Source of the DNA: Clostridia bacterium
Lineage (GTDB): Bacteria > Bacillota > Clostridia > Oscillospirales > Ruminococcaceae
Direction: 5' to 3'
Assembly (NCBI GenBank): GCA_026001145.1
Contig: BNZN01000006.1
Coordinates: 1-32,698, forward strand
Length of the DNA stretch: 32,698 nucleotides
Under the pieces are notes generated by a model. It was given only the letters and a program-made list of their open reading frames with translations, made no database searches and was not told where the DNA came from. Positions 1 to 7,656 of the stretch are shown one piece after another; position 1 is the first letter of the stretch, and each line of letters starts with the position of its first letter. The position numbers and the translations under genes were made by a program.

Positions 1-68
1 ACACAATTTTAATTTGTATGCTTAAGGGCATCAGTGCCTTTGCTTTAACCTTTGCTATTCTTCTTGGT
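1..68. repeat. 68-bp inverted copy of an ecfT segment at the left edge
   Basis: Bases 1-68 are the exact reverse complement of 1662-1729, inside ecfT. The identity stops sharply at 68/69. The minus-strand small ORF reads into this copy and stops there. A perfect short-range inverted duplication right at the edge is what a chimeric read or an amplification artefact produces; a genuine local inversion duplication is the alternative. Confidence 0.9.
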
Positions 69-230
69 ATTTCTGAAGTTCCAAAAAAGCAAAAAGATTA
101 CAAGCAACACAAAGAGAAATAACAGCAGCTTTGAGGTCTTTTTTGTTTTGTGCTTTCTTCTTATGTCTTCGAGCTCGTTTCCTTGCATATTGCTCTCCTT
201 CGACTTTTCTTCATCTGTTTTTTCAAGCAT
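69..230 (-). CDS. Small single-pass membrane protein, 3' end cut by the inverted junction
   Basis: I do not recognise this protein. It has a charged, hydrophilic N-terminal part of about 34 residues rich in Glu and Lys. One hydrophobic segment follows (about residues 35-50, Leu/Phe/Val/Ile-rich), and then Trp-Asn-Phe-Arg-Asn. This suggests a cytoplasmic tail followed by a membrane anchor. After residue 54 the frame enters the inverted ecfT copy (bases 1-68) and stops at 45-47, so the last seven or so codons are foreign and the native C-terminus is missing. It follows truA by about 50 bp on the same strand and is probably co-transcribed with it. The ATG at 230 is the only standard start. The frame stays open upstream to the truA stop without ATG, GTG or TTG, and the ribosome binding site is weak. 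Confidence 0.5.
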
Positions 231-282
231 TCCAAAATCCGTGTCAGGGCTGGGATAATGAGGTTTGTGCGGCGTTACAACA

Positions 283-1017
283 TTAATAAATAACTCGGCT
301 CAGATAAAGACCGCATGCCGGAACGGTTCGCCCGGCGTTATTTCTTTCTTTGCTTTCAATTAAATTCAAGATGTTGTCCGCTGTTTTACCTCGGCGCTCG
401 AAACCAAGCAGTGTTCCAACCATAATTCGCACCATTTTATAAAGGAACCCGTTGCCAGCGGTTCTAAACTCTACCATATCATCTGATCTGCTCACGTCGA
501 AGTAATAAATCTCACGCACAAAGCTTGTTTTTTCGTCATCTTTGGCACTCAAAGCCCGGAAATCATATTGCCCAACAAACGCTTTCGCTAGTTCATCCAA
601 TTTTTTGCAATCCAGTTTATATTTATAAAAATAAACAAGGCCGTCAAGTAATGGGTCGTAAATCTCGCAATTCAACAGTTTATACGTATATTCCTTGGCT
701 TTGGCGTTATATCTTGCGTGGAAATCTGGTGGTTTTTCTCTGCAGCTTCGAACAACAATATCTCTTGGCAACCGTGAATTCAGCGCATGAACAAAATTTT
801 TGCAAGGGATGTTGCTTGTGGTCTTGAACCCCACAAAATATTCGAGGGCATGTGCACCAGCATCGGTCCTCGAGCAACCTTTTATTTCAATTTTGTGAGC
901 AACCAATTCCTCGATTTTGGTTTGCAGAACAAATTGCACGGAGGTTGCGTTTTTTTGAACCTGAAACCCGTGATAGTTTCTTCCGCAATATGATATCTTA
1001 AGCAATAGATTTCTCAC
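283..1017 (-). CDS. truA: tRNA pseudouridine(38-40) synthase TruA
   Basis: This enzyme isomerises uridines 38-40 of the tRNA anticodon stem-loop to pseudouridine in the cytoplasm. The catalytic motif is visible as CSRTDAGAHA around residues 48-57, with Asp52 as the expected nucleophile; the usual Gly before Arg-Thr-Asp is Ser here. The YHGFQ segment near the N-terminus and the C-terminal FLYKMVRIMVGTLL block are also typical. At 244 residues it has normal family length. I chose the GTG at 1017 over the upstream GTG at 1032. It gives the canonical Met-Arg-Asn start, has AGGTGGAG nine bases upstream, and overlaps the ecfT stop as GTGA, which suggests translational coupling. Placement after ecfT is the standard Bacillota order. 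Confidence 0.95.
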   Translation of the reverse strand: MRNLLLKISYCGRNYHGFQVQKNATSVQFVLQTKIEELVAHKIEIKGCSRTDAGAHALEYFVGFKTTSNIPCKNFVHALNSRLPRDIVVRSCREKPPDFHARYNAKAKEYTYKLLNCEIYDPLLDGLVYFYKYKLDCKKLDELAKAFVGQYDFRALSAKDDEKTSFVREIYYFDVSRSDDMVEFRTAGNGFLYKMVRIMVGTLLGFERRGKTADNILNLIESKERNNAGRTVPACGLYLSRVIY

Positions 1018-1823
1018 CGGCAAATTCTCCACCTATCAACCCAGAATGCGACAATCGCATATGTTAACATAAGCATGAGTGCCACAAAATCAAACGCACC
1101 AAAACTAAGTACCCTGAACCTTGTTCTTTTGTCGCCCCCAACATAACATCTGCTTTCCATTGCATAAGCGAGATCCTCTGCTCTCTTGAAAGCAATGTAA
1201 AAAAGGGGAACGATAACAGGAATATAAGCCTTTAATCTTTCTTTGAATTTTGGAGAATTAAAAGGCGCTCCACGTGATTTCTGCGTAGCAATAATTTTGC
1301 CAATTTCCGTAAATAATGTGGGAATAAACCGAAGTGCAATAGAAAGTGTCATTGCAATTTCGTTCGGTGAGCCGCCAAACATCTTAACAGGTCTCATGAA
1401 ATATTCCAATGCGTCAACCAAAGAGGCTGGCGAAGTTGTGAAGGTTAGCAATGCAGTCCCAGAGACAAGGCAAGAGACCCTGCAAAACATCAATAAAACG
1501 GAAACAAGACCTTCTTTTGTGATTTTCAGGAACCATATCTCAAAAATCACATCCCCAGGAATGAGAAAAACATTAATTATGGCGGTTATTGTGACTATTG
1601 GAATAATCACCTTTAAGTTTTTCCACAACACTTTAAGAGGTATTTTTGCGATTTTATAAACACCAAGAAGAATAGCAAAGGTTAAAGCAAAGGCACTGAT
1701 GCCCTTAAGCATACAAATTAAAATTGTGTAAACGAACACAGCACCCAATTTGAGCCTGGGGTCTATTTTGTGAACCACTGAATTTGTTTGAATAAAATTC
1801 CCAAGAGTGACCCCTTGTAAAAT
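1014..1823 (-). CDS. ecfT: ECF transporter transmembrane protein EcfT (apparent ATT start)
   Basis: EcfT is the membrane subunit of group II energy-coupling-factor vitamin importers. It couples the ATPases EcfA1/EcfA2 to exchangeable substrate-binding S proteins. The protein has several hydrophobic helices and both cytoplasmic coupling motifs, QKSRGA and AMESRCY (family consensus Ala-Arg-Gly-like). From the GTG at 1778 the protein would lack the conserved N-terminus. Reading back in frame gives ILQGVTLGNFIQTNS before VVHKIDPRLKL, which matches the family start. The only codon able to start this is ATT at 1823, with AGAGGTG seven bases upstream and an in-frame TGA just before it. A mobile repeat separates the gene from ecfA2. 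No S component is encoded here. Confidence 0.88.
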   Translation of the reverse strand: MLQGVTLGNFIQTNSVVHKIDPRLKLGAVFVYTILICMLKGISAFALTFAILLGVYKIAKIPLKVLWKNLKVIIPIVTITAIINVFLIPGDVIFEIWFLKITKEGLVSVLLMFCRVSCLVSGTALLTFTTSPASLVDALEYFMRPVKMFGGSPNEIAMTLSIALRFIPTLFTEIGKIIATQKSRGAPFNSPKFKERLKAYIPVIVPLFYIAFKRAEDLAYAMESRCYVGGDKRTRFRVLSFGAFDFVALMLMLTYAIVAFWVDRWRICR

Positions 1824-1837
1824 AGAGTTTCACCTCT
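1821..1837 (-). promoter_or_regulatory. Ribosome binding site and ATT start codon of ecfT
   Basis: AGAGGTG (complement of 1831-1837) lies seven bases before ATT (complement of 1821-1823). This is the site that decides the ecfT start. It lies within the direct repeat flanking the inserted element, and a second copy without a gene remains at 2156-2173. Confidence 0.6.
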
Positions 1838-1840
1838 TTT

Positions 1841-2143
1841 TGTGTATTTGTCAATGATGTGAGACAAAAAATTGAAGATGTCGTTCCGTGTTGCTTGAAC
1901 TACTTCAGATTTTTTATTTGCAAATCCAAAAGCCGTAACCCCAGACTCTGGCCAAAGCGTTTCAAGGAAGGGTCCGGGGAAGGAAAATCGCAATTCTCTC
2001 CCTGGTTTGTTTTTTGGAACTTTTTTGTCAAAACACAAAAAAGTTCGAGAAGGCGGATTTGCATCGAATTGCGGAATACTTGGAAAGCTCGTGAAAGAAC
2101 TTTTAATTTTTTTGACAAATCTCTCATCAATTGTAACGCTACA
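1841..2143. mobile_element. Hairpin-rich MITE-like element, copy 1 (between ecfA2 and ecfT)
   Basis: About 303 bp are bounded by imperfect inverted repeats: TGTGTATTTGTCAATGATG at 1841-1859 and the complement of TGTAGCGTTACAATTGATG at 2125-2143. An 18-bp identical direct repeat (aaaatagagtttcacctc) lies outside at 1819-1836 and 2156-2173, extendable to about 21 bp with one mismatch. The core contains a perfect 12-bp stem (2017-2028 with 2035-2046). The same core occurs in copy 2 in the opposite orientation relative to the ends. No convincing protein is encoded; ORFs across it are repeat translations. The duplicated target contains the ecfT ribosome binding site and start. Confidence 0.75.
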
Positions 2144-2176
2144 CTGAAAAACTGAAAAATAGAGTTTCACCTCGCT

Positions 2177-3031
2177 TTATTTTTTAAAGCCTAAATGTTT
2201 TTTAAGCCTAAGGAACTCTGCTTTTGCTTGTTCTAGGGTATAGACATTCTTCACATCATATCCCAATTCTTTGAGTTTCAAAAAGACCACGGAAATCCTG
2301 GGAATATCTAAGCCGATTTCTCTTAGCTCGTTCGCTCGTTCGAAAATTTCATTGATTTTACCTTCCATTTTTACTTTGGCTTTTTCTAAAACAACAACTC
2401 TATCCACGTGTTGCGTAACCTCTTCCATGCTATGCGAAACCAAAACGACAGTAGTTTTTTCTTTTTTGTGATGATCATGAATCTGTTGCAAAATGTTTTT
2501 TTTGCCAATTGAATCGAGCCCTGATGTCGGTTCGTCCAGCACCAAAACCCGAGGTCTCATTGCAATCACGCTGGCAATTGCAATACGCCGTTTTTGGCCG
2601 CCAGAAAGGTCAAATGGTGAAGTTTCAAGCATATCTTCGGGCAACCCTACAAAATCCATTGCCTCGGTTACGCGTTTTTTTATTTCATTCGAATCTAATT
2701 TCATATTTTGGGGACCGAATGCGATTTCTTTGAAAACGGTTTGTTCAAAAATTTGATCTTCCGGATATTGAAAGACAATACCAACATTAAGATTAATATC
2801 TAATCCTCGGGTTGAAACATTTTGGCCATCAATCAAAACCCTGCCTGTTGTTGGCTTTAACAGACCGTTCATGTGTTGAATCAAGGTCGATTTTCCGGAA
2901 CCCGTGTGCCCAATAATTCCAACAAACTCACCATCTTCAAATCTTAAATTAATGTCATCAAGTGCCACTCGCTGGTTTGGCATCCCTTGATTATATACAT
3001 GTGTTACATTTTCGAATGTTATCATCGTCAT
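2177..3031 (-). CDS. ecfA2: ECF transporter ATPase EcfA2
   Basis: This is the second ATP-binding subunit of the ECF vitamin transporter; it heterodimerises with EcfA1 and drives S-component reorientation through EcfT. Walker A is GHTGSGKST at residues 41-49, the Q-loop is FQYPEDQIF, the signature is LSGGQKRR, Walker B is VLVLDEPTSGLD, and the switch histidine lies in VLVSHSMEE. Its 284 residues match the family. The start overlaps the ecfA1 stop as ATGA. A second ATG two codons on, at 3025, is an equally good start given GAAGG just upstream. The gene is followed by copy 1 of the dispersed repeat, which separates it from ecfT but probably does not break the operon. Confidence 0.93.
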   Translation of the reverse strand: MTMITFENVTHVYNQGMPNQRVALDDINLRFEDGEFVGIIGHTGSGKSTLIQHMNGLLKPTTGRVLIDGQNVSTRGLDINLNVGIVFQYPEDQIFEQTVFKEIAFGPQNMKLDSNEIKKRVTEAMDFVGLPEDMLETSPFDLSGGQKRRIAIASVIAMRPRVLVLDEPTSGLDSIGKKNILQQIHDHHKKEKTTVVLVSHSMEEVTQHVDRVVVLEKAKVKMEGKINEIFERANELREIGLDIPRISVVFLKLKELGYDVKNVYTLEQAKAEFLRLKKHLGFKK

Positions 3032-3867
3032 GGGTCCTTCAATATTTTAGTAAGCTCCGCTGCACATTCATCTTCATCAACAATCCCAAGTGGCAGATTT
3101 TCGCCAAGCAGATTTAATTCATCGCAAAATTCGGTGATTTGCGGTGCAGAAAGTCCCATGTTTTCTAGCAGTTCCAACTTTTCAAAAATCCGCCTTGGGT
3201 TGTCATCCAGCTCCACTTTACCTTCATTTATCACAATAATTCTTCCAGCAAGAGCAGCCTCTTCCATGAAATGTGTTATAAGCACAATCGTAATGCCAAG
3301 TTCTGAGTTTAATTTTTTCAAGATATTCATAACATCTTTTCGACTTTGAGGATCCAACATTGCCGTTGATTCATCAAGAACAATGAACCTTGGATTTATT
3401 ACAAGCACGCCTGCAATTGCTACCAGTTGCTTTTGGCCCCCCGAAAGTTCCGCGGTTGATGCGTCTTTATATTCCAAAATGTTCAGTTGTGAAAGTGTTT
3501 CTTTCACTCGTGCCCTCATTTCTTGCTGCGGGACCCCAATATTTTCGAGTGCAAACGCCACATCCTCTTCAACAACCGTAAAAACAAACTGATTATCTGG
3601 GTTCTGAAAAACCATGCCAACATTTTTTTTGACGAAAATGCTATTTTCTTCGCATTTTGTATTTGCGCCGAAGACCAAAACATCACCGGAAGTTGGAACC
3701 AATAACCCATTCAAGTGTTTTGCCAACGTGGACTTCCCGGACCCATTCGCGCCAATGATAGTGACAAACTCCCCACAATCAATCTTCAAATTTATGTTGT
3801 TCAAGATCAATTTTACGTTTTCAGTTACAGTTTCATAAGAAAAGCACACATCTTTAAGCTCTATCAT
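3028..3867 (-). CDS. ecfA1: ECF transporter ATPase EcfA1
   Basis: This is the first ATP-binding subunit of the ECF-type vitamin importer. Walker A is GANGSGKST at residues 39-47, the Q-loop is FQNPDNQFV, the signature is LSGGQKQ, and Walker B is FIVLDESTAMLDP, with Glu followed by Ser where Pro is usual. The switch region is LITHFMEEA. Its 279 residues are normal. It overlaps the methyltransferase stop upstream (ATGA) and ecfA2 downstream, so the genes are translationally coupled. Assignment as A1 rests on gene order (A1-A2-T-truA) rather than on a diagnostic residue. Confidence 0.92.
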   Translation of the reverse strand: MIELKDVCFSYETVTENVKLILNNINLKIDCGEFVTIIGANGSGKSTLAKHLNGLLVPTSGDVLVFGANTKCEENSIFVKKNVGMVFQNPDNQFVFTVVEEDVAFALENIGVPQQEMRARVKETLSQLNILEYKDASTAELSGGQKQLVAIAGVLVINPRFIVLDESTAMLDPQSRKDVMNILKKLNSELGITIVLITHFMEEAALAGRIIVINEGKVELDDNPRRIFEKLELLENMGLSAPQITEFCDELNLLGENLPLGIVDEDECAAELTKILKDP

Positions 3868-4766
3868 ATTTTGCTTCTTTCTGCACTTCTAACACACATC
3901 CCAGTGAGTCCACACGGCAAAACAAGCCCCGTGGATTTCACTTTAAGTCCGATCTCTTCCACATCGACTTTGCATTCAAACTTCGATCCAATTGTTGACT
4001 GGAGCAGATATCTGGCAACACCAATTCCGAAGCCAGTGGTATATAAATTAAAGATCAGCATCAAAAAATTTTCACTCAGTAACTCTTTGAGCAGTTCCAA
4101 AAGGGGGTAGATATCCTCTTCCAAGTGCCAGAATTCATTGCCAGTACTTTTCCCGTAAGACGGTGGATCCAACATTATTATATCATATTTACTGCCGCGT
4201 TTGAGTTCACGCCTCACAAACTTGGTGCAATCATCAACAATCCACCGAATTAGAAGATGCTCAATTCCAGAAAGTTTTGCGTTTTCTTTCCCCCAGTTTA
4301 CCATCCCTTTTGCTGCATCAACGTGACAAACTTTTGCACCGGCTTTTGCAGCAACCAAGCTTGCTGCTCCAGTATATCCAAAGAGATTGAGTAAATTAAC
4401 CGGCCTTCCTGCCGTTTTTATCACTTTGTCAATTCGTTCCCAATTGACTTCCTGTTCGGGGAAAAGACCCATGTGCTTGAAGTTCATAGGCTTTGTTATA
4501 AACTTGAGAGTTTGATATTTTACAATCTGAGAAAGATTTTTGTTGCTTTGAACTTGCCAGGCTCCTCCTCCAGTTTGAGACTTGATGTATCTGGCATCCA
4601 CATTGTTCCAAAGGTTGCGATCTTTTGGGGTTTGCCAAATCACTTGTGGGTCTGGGCGAATCAAAATGGCATTTCCCCATCTTTCCAAACGTTCACCACT
4701 TGAAGCATCAAGCAATTCGTATCCTTTAATTTTACTTCCCGTTCTGTTTTTCAATTCGCTTTTCAT
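3864..4766 (-). CDS. Class I SAM-dependent methyltransferase, RlmI/RlmK-like
   Basis: This is a Rossmann-fold methyltransferase that resembles the RNA methyltransferases of the RlmI/RlmK (YccW) group. The SAM-binding motif I is LLNLFGYTGAAS at about residues 125-136, followed by an acidic HVDAA strand end. The catalytic-region motif DPPSYG is at about 200-205, as in that group. The N-terminal roughly 110 residues are family-specific and no PUA domain is obvious. Substrate is not determinable from sequence; 23S rRNA cytosine is a guess from the family. I use the ATG at 4766, ten bases after GAAGGG, rather than the TTG at 4784. It lies about 70 bp downstream of the candidate structured RNA and overlaps ecfA1. 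Confidence 0.8.
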   Translation of the reverse strand: MKSELKNRTGSKIKGYELLDASSGERLERWGNAILIRPDPQVIWQTPKDRNLWNNVDARYIKSQTGGGAWQVQSNKNLSQIVKYQTLKFITKPMNFKHMGLFPEQEVNWERIDKVIKTAGRPVNLLNLFGYTGAASLVAAKAGAKVCHVDAAKGMVNWGKENAKLSGIEHLLIRWIVDDCTKFVRRELKRGSKYDIIMLDPPSYGKSTGNEFWHLEEDIYPLLELLKELLSENFLMLIFNLYTTGFGIGVARYLLQSTIGSKFECKVDVEEIGLKVKSTGLVLPCGLTGMCVRSAERSKI

Positions 4767-4833
4767 TTCACGCAAGCCCTTCAACAGTTTGCTTTTTGTG
4801 TTATTTGACTTTGTGTGCTAAAATATAGTTATC

Positions 4834-5050
4834 AAAAGGGCAGGTCGCTTTTCGACGGCGGCCTAGTCGCGTTCGTGAACTTAAGCCGCTTTCCCAGTTT
4901 TAATCACTGGGTTTGCGGCTTATTTTTTTATGTGCAAATATATCTCAAGTAAAATCACAATTAATTTTAAAATTAAGAATTATTATTCTCACACTATCAA
5001 CCTCCCTTCGCAAGGAAGTTGACTAAGCCACTCTAAGCGAAACCTGCCCC
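4834..5050 (-). ncRNA. Candidate structured non-coding RNA of about 217 nt, class unidentified
   Basis: No protein is apparent between glmM and the methyltransferase. On the minus strand an RNA starting at 5050 would begin GGGGCAGG. Its 5' end pairs with its 3' end over 13 bp (5035-5049 with 4838-4850, two-base bulge), followed by TTTT. Inside are a hairpin at 4997-5022 (nine pairs including a G-U) and a two-part hairpin at 4883-4921 (7 bp, symmetric AAA/AAA loop, 6 bp). The 4997-5022 hairpin pairs fully only on the minus strand; on the plus strand it has a C-A mismatch. Against this, the plus strand also has a promoter-like TTGTGT-17-TAAAAT at 4796-4824 and a T-tract after 4921. Size and multi-branched closure resemble raiA-type or 6S-like RNAs, but I cannot assign it. 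Confidence 0.55.
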
Positions 5051-5075
5051 AGAAGGTATTATATCATACTTCTGG
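5049..5075. repeat. Palindrome over the candidate RNA promoter
   Basis: CCAGAAG and CTTCTGG form inverted arms (one extra base inside, then a further TAT/ATA match) around the -10 box. It could be an operator for the minus-strand promoter. Followed by AGTTTTT at 5076-5082, it could instead be a terminator for plus-strand transcripts. Confidence 0.5.
5058..5066 (-). promoter_or_regulatory. Extended -10 promoter for the candidate RNA
   Basis: TGATATAAT (complement of 5058-5066) is a perfect extended -10 element. It sits seven bases before the G at 5050 where the closing stem begins. No good -35 box is seen. Confidence 0.5.
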
Positions 5076-5111
5076 AGTTTTTGTATTTTAGGATTTAATT
5101 TCTAATTTTTG

Positions 5112-6440
5112 CTAACCAAGCCTGTCAACAGTCTTTGCCAAAGATTCCGCAAGCCTTTCGATTTGTTTTTGGTTGCGGCCTTCCACCACGATTCTGATTA
5201 CTGGTTCTGTTCCTGATGCTCTCACAAGAACCCTACCTTCGTTTTTAAGTTCGTTTTCGCAGTTTTTTATCTCATCTTTTAAAGCTTTTTCTTCAATGAC
5301 TGCCTTGTTATTTTTTGCTTTAACATTTTTCCAAACCTGCGGGAATCTTTTGAATTCGTTCCCCAGTTTGTTGAAATCGAGCCCAAGCTCCGAAATCGCT
5401 TTAAGCAGTAAGCATGCTGTTAACTGACCATCACCAGCTTTTGAATGATCCAGACAAATCACATGTCCTGAGTTCTCTCCTCCAAGATTAGCGCCAACTC
5501 TTTTCATTTCTTCAAAAACATATTTTTCCCCAACATCGGTTGTTGTCACTTCAATTCCTAAATCCGCCATTGTTTTAAGAAACCCCATGTTGCTGAGTTT
5601 TGTGGCAACAACTTTTGAACCTGCAAGCTTCTTATTTTGCATCATAAACTTTGCCAAAATCATCAGTATGTTGTCACCATCAATAAGTTCACCAGATGAA
5701 TTAACAGCCAAGCACCTATCTGCATCTCCGTCAAAGGCAAAGCCAATGTCACAGCTTTCTTTTTTAACAAGCTCGATTAAACTTTGCATATCAGTTGACC
5801 CACAGCGCTTGTTGATGTTAATGCCATCTGGTTTTTGATGAATAATTTCCAAATTTTCAAATTCACCAAAGATCAGATTTGCCGTTGCGCTTGCGCTTCC
5901 ATTTGCGCAATCAATTGCGATTTTGGGTTTAATTTGCAAGGGGTTTAGCAAACTCCTTAAACTTTCGGCATATTTCGTTTTCGTCAGATTGTCATGACGA
6001 ATGATGCCAATGTCAATGCTACTAGCATTCTTTAGTTCACACTTTTCGAGCAGTTCTTCAACTTCTTGCTCTTGCCACTCTTCAAGTTTCATTCCATCGC
6101 TTCCAAATACCTTTATCCCATTATATTCAAACGGATTATGAGATGCTGTAATCATAATTCCGCCTGCAAGATTTTCATCCAGAATTGCGAATGAAACGAG
6201 TGGGGTAGGGACCACTCCAAGCAAATTGACGTTCATTCCAGCAGCACATATCCCTGCAGCAATCGCAGCTTTGAGCATCCCCGAAGAAATTCGCGTATCT
6301 TTTCCAATTGCAATGATTTCTGATTTTTGTTTGCTTAAAAAATAACTTCCCACAACGTTGCCGAGCTTGAAGGCAAAGTCTGCCGTTAAGTCTGCTCCAA
6401 CAACTCCTCTAACTCCATCTGTTCCAAAGAATTTACCCAA
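5112..6440 (-). CDS. glmM: Phosphoglucosamine mutase GlmM
   Basis: GlmM converts glucosamine-6-phosphate to glucosamine-1-phosphate, the cytoplasmic step leading to UDP-GlcNAc for peptidoglycan. The N-terminus is the canonical FFGTDGVRG. The phosphoserine loop is MITASHNPFEYNG with Ser100 as the phosphorylated residue. The Mg-binding loop is FDGDADR, the sugar-binding loop is GGENSGH, and the phosphate-binding RASGTEP is near the C-terminus. Its 442 residues are normal. The start is TTG at 6440 with GGTGGA about six bases upstream, and it yields the expected family N-terminus. The gene is the last of the long minus-strand cluster, 30 bp after ruvB. Confidence 0.96.
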   Translation of the reverse strand: MGKFFGTDGVRGVVGADLTADFAFKLGNVVGSYFLSKQKSEIIAIGKDTRISSGMLKAAIAAGICAAGMNVNLLGVVPTPLVSFAILDENLAGGIMITASHNPFEYNGIKVFGSDGMKLEEWQEQEVEELLEKCELKNASSIDIGIIRHDNLTKTKYAESLRSLLNPLQIKPKIAIDCANGSASATANLIFGEFENLEIIHQKPDGININKRCGSTDMQSLIELVKKESCDIGFAFDGDADRCLAVNSSGELIDGDNILMILAKFMMQNKKLAGSKVVATKLSNMGFLKTMADLGIEVTTTDVGEKYVFEEMKRVGANLGGENSGHVICLDHSKAGDGQLTACLLLKAISELGLDFNKLGNEFKRFPQVWKNVKAKNNKAVIEEKALKDEIKNCENELKNEGRVLVRASGTEPVIRIVVEGRNQKQIERLAESLAKTVDRLG

Positions 6441-6470
6441 TGGGGTCCACCCACTTTCTACTTTCCACCG

Positions 6471-7502
6471 TCACAATCCAGGTTTTTTGATCATCAGGTG
6501 TTCATAACAAAGATCCGTTACACACCTGCCCCTTGGAGTCCTTGTTAAAAAACCAATCTGCATAAGATATGGCTCATAGACATCCTCAAGAGTAACCGTT
6601 TCTTCTCCAACCGCTGCAGACAGAGTTTCAATACCTACCGGCCCGCCATTATAATTTTTGATTATTGTAAGCAACATCTTGTGATCAATGAGATCTAAGC
6701 CTAGGTGGTCAATATCCAACTTTTGGAGCGCAAGGTCTGCTGTTTCTTTTGTGATTGTTCCCCTGTGATAAAACTCAGTGAAGTCTCTGATTCTCTTCAG
6801 CAAACGGTTGGCGATACGTGGCGTCCCTCTGCTTCTGATGGCTATTTCACGAGCGCCATCGTCATCGCAATCAATCTTCAAAATGCGGCTGCTGCGCTTG
6901 ACAATTTCAACGAGACTTTCCGGATCATAAAGATCTAACCGAAGCACTACTCCAAACCTATCTCTGAGTGGTGGGGAAAGCTGCCCAGCTCTTGTTGTTG
7001 CTCCAATCAATGTGAACTTTGGCAAATCCAAACGTATCGATCTTGCGGAAGGCCCCTTGCCTATGATGATATCTAGCCCAAAATCTTCCATGGCCGGATA
7101 AAGAATCTCTTCAATGTTGCGTGACATTCTGTGTACTTCATCGATGAAAAGAACATCGTTTTCTCCAAGGTTTGTGAGTAAAGAGGCGAGATCACCGGGA
7201 CGTTCAATTGCAGGCCCGGACGTGATTCTGAGATTAACTCCCAACTCGGTTGCCGTCACTCCTGCCAGCGTTGTTTTGCCAACTCCAGGTGGTCCATAAA
7301 AAAGGCAATGATCAAGGTTTTCGCCTCGATTTTTGGCGGCGCCAATGAAGATTCTTAAGTTCTCTTTGACCTTTTCTTGCCCTATATATTCACTCAAAGT
7401 TTTTGGTCTGAGTGAGAGTTCAACTTCAGCATCTTCAGAGGAATATTCGGGTTTTATAATTCTATTTTCTAAGTTTATTTTGTCGTCTTCTTTTTTACTC
7501 AC
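6471..7502 (-). CDS. ruvB: Holliday junction branch migration ATPase RuvB
   Basis: RuvB is the hexameric AAA+ motor that drives branch migration of Holliday junctions with RuvA. Walker A is GPPGVGKTT at residues 70-78, Walker B is FIDEVHR around 119-125, sensor 1 is [12 protein letters not shown] and the arginine finger lies in PLRDRFG. A C-terminal winged-helix domain follows (TRTPRGR). Its 343 residues are normal. The GTG start at 7502 is preceded by AGGGAGG. No ruvA or ruvC is adjacent in this window, so the usual ruvAB pair is split. The gap upstream to asnS carries a decayed repeat fragment. Confidence 0.97.
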   Translation of the reverse strand: MSKKEDDKINLENRIIKPEYSSEDAEVELSLRPKTLSEYIGQEKVKENLRIFIGAAKNRGENLDHCLFYGPPGVGKTTLAGVTATELGVNLRITSGPAIERPGDLASLLTNLGENDVLFIDEVHRMSRNIEEILYPAMEDFGLDIIIGKGPSARSIRLDLPKFTLIGATTRAGQLSPPLRDRFGVVLRLDLYDPESLVEIVKRSSRILKIDCDDDGAREIAIRSRGTPRIANRLLKRIRDFTEFYHRGTITKETADLALQKLDIDHLGLDLIDHKMLLTIIKNYNGGPVGIETLSAAVGEETVTLEDVYEPYLMQIGFLTRTPRGRCVTDLCYEHLMIKKPGL

Positions 7503-7514
7503 AAATATTCCTCC

Positions 7515-7650
7515 CTACTTTTCCAAGCGTTCCGGAGTTTTCAGCAAATTAGGTCTTGTTTTTATTTGCTTTTCAAGCACTCCGGAACCCAAAGGAAACA
7601 AATTTTTCGGGATTGGATTACGTCGCTTTTGGATTTGTAAATACTAAATC
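7515..7650. repeat. Decayed fragment of the dispersed repeat, copy 5
   Basis: The asnS-ruvB gap shares pieces with the dispersed element. Two copies of a ttccaagcgttccgga/ttcaagcactccgga motif lie at about 7518-7590, and a ggattacgtcgcttttggatttg-like stretch lies at about 7617-7640 matching the copy 1 flank of the core (opposite strand). Order and spacing are scrambled and no terminal repeats remain. Confidence 0.45.
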
Positions 7651-7656
7651 AGACTG

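Noticed and set aside
1763..2170. Long minus-strand ORF across the ecfA2-ecfT gap
   Set aside because: It translates the dispersed element; similar peptides (SVTIDxR..., KVPKNKPG) recur at 18516-18893 because the DNA repeats, and the reading frame has no family or codon support.
4796..4930. Plus-strand small RNA with TTGTGT-17-TAAAAT promoter and hairpin plus T-tract
   Set aside because: Not adopted as the main call because the G-U pairing and the exact promoter-to-stem spacing favour the minus strand; kept as an alternative in the RNA entry.
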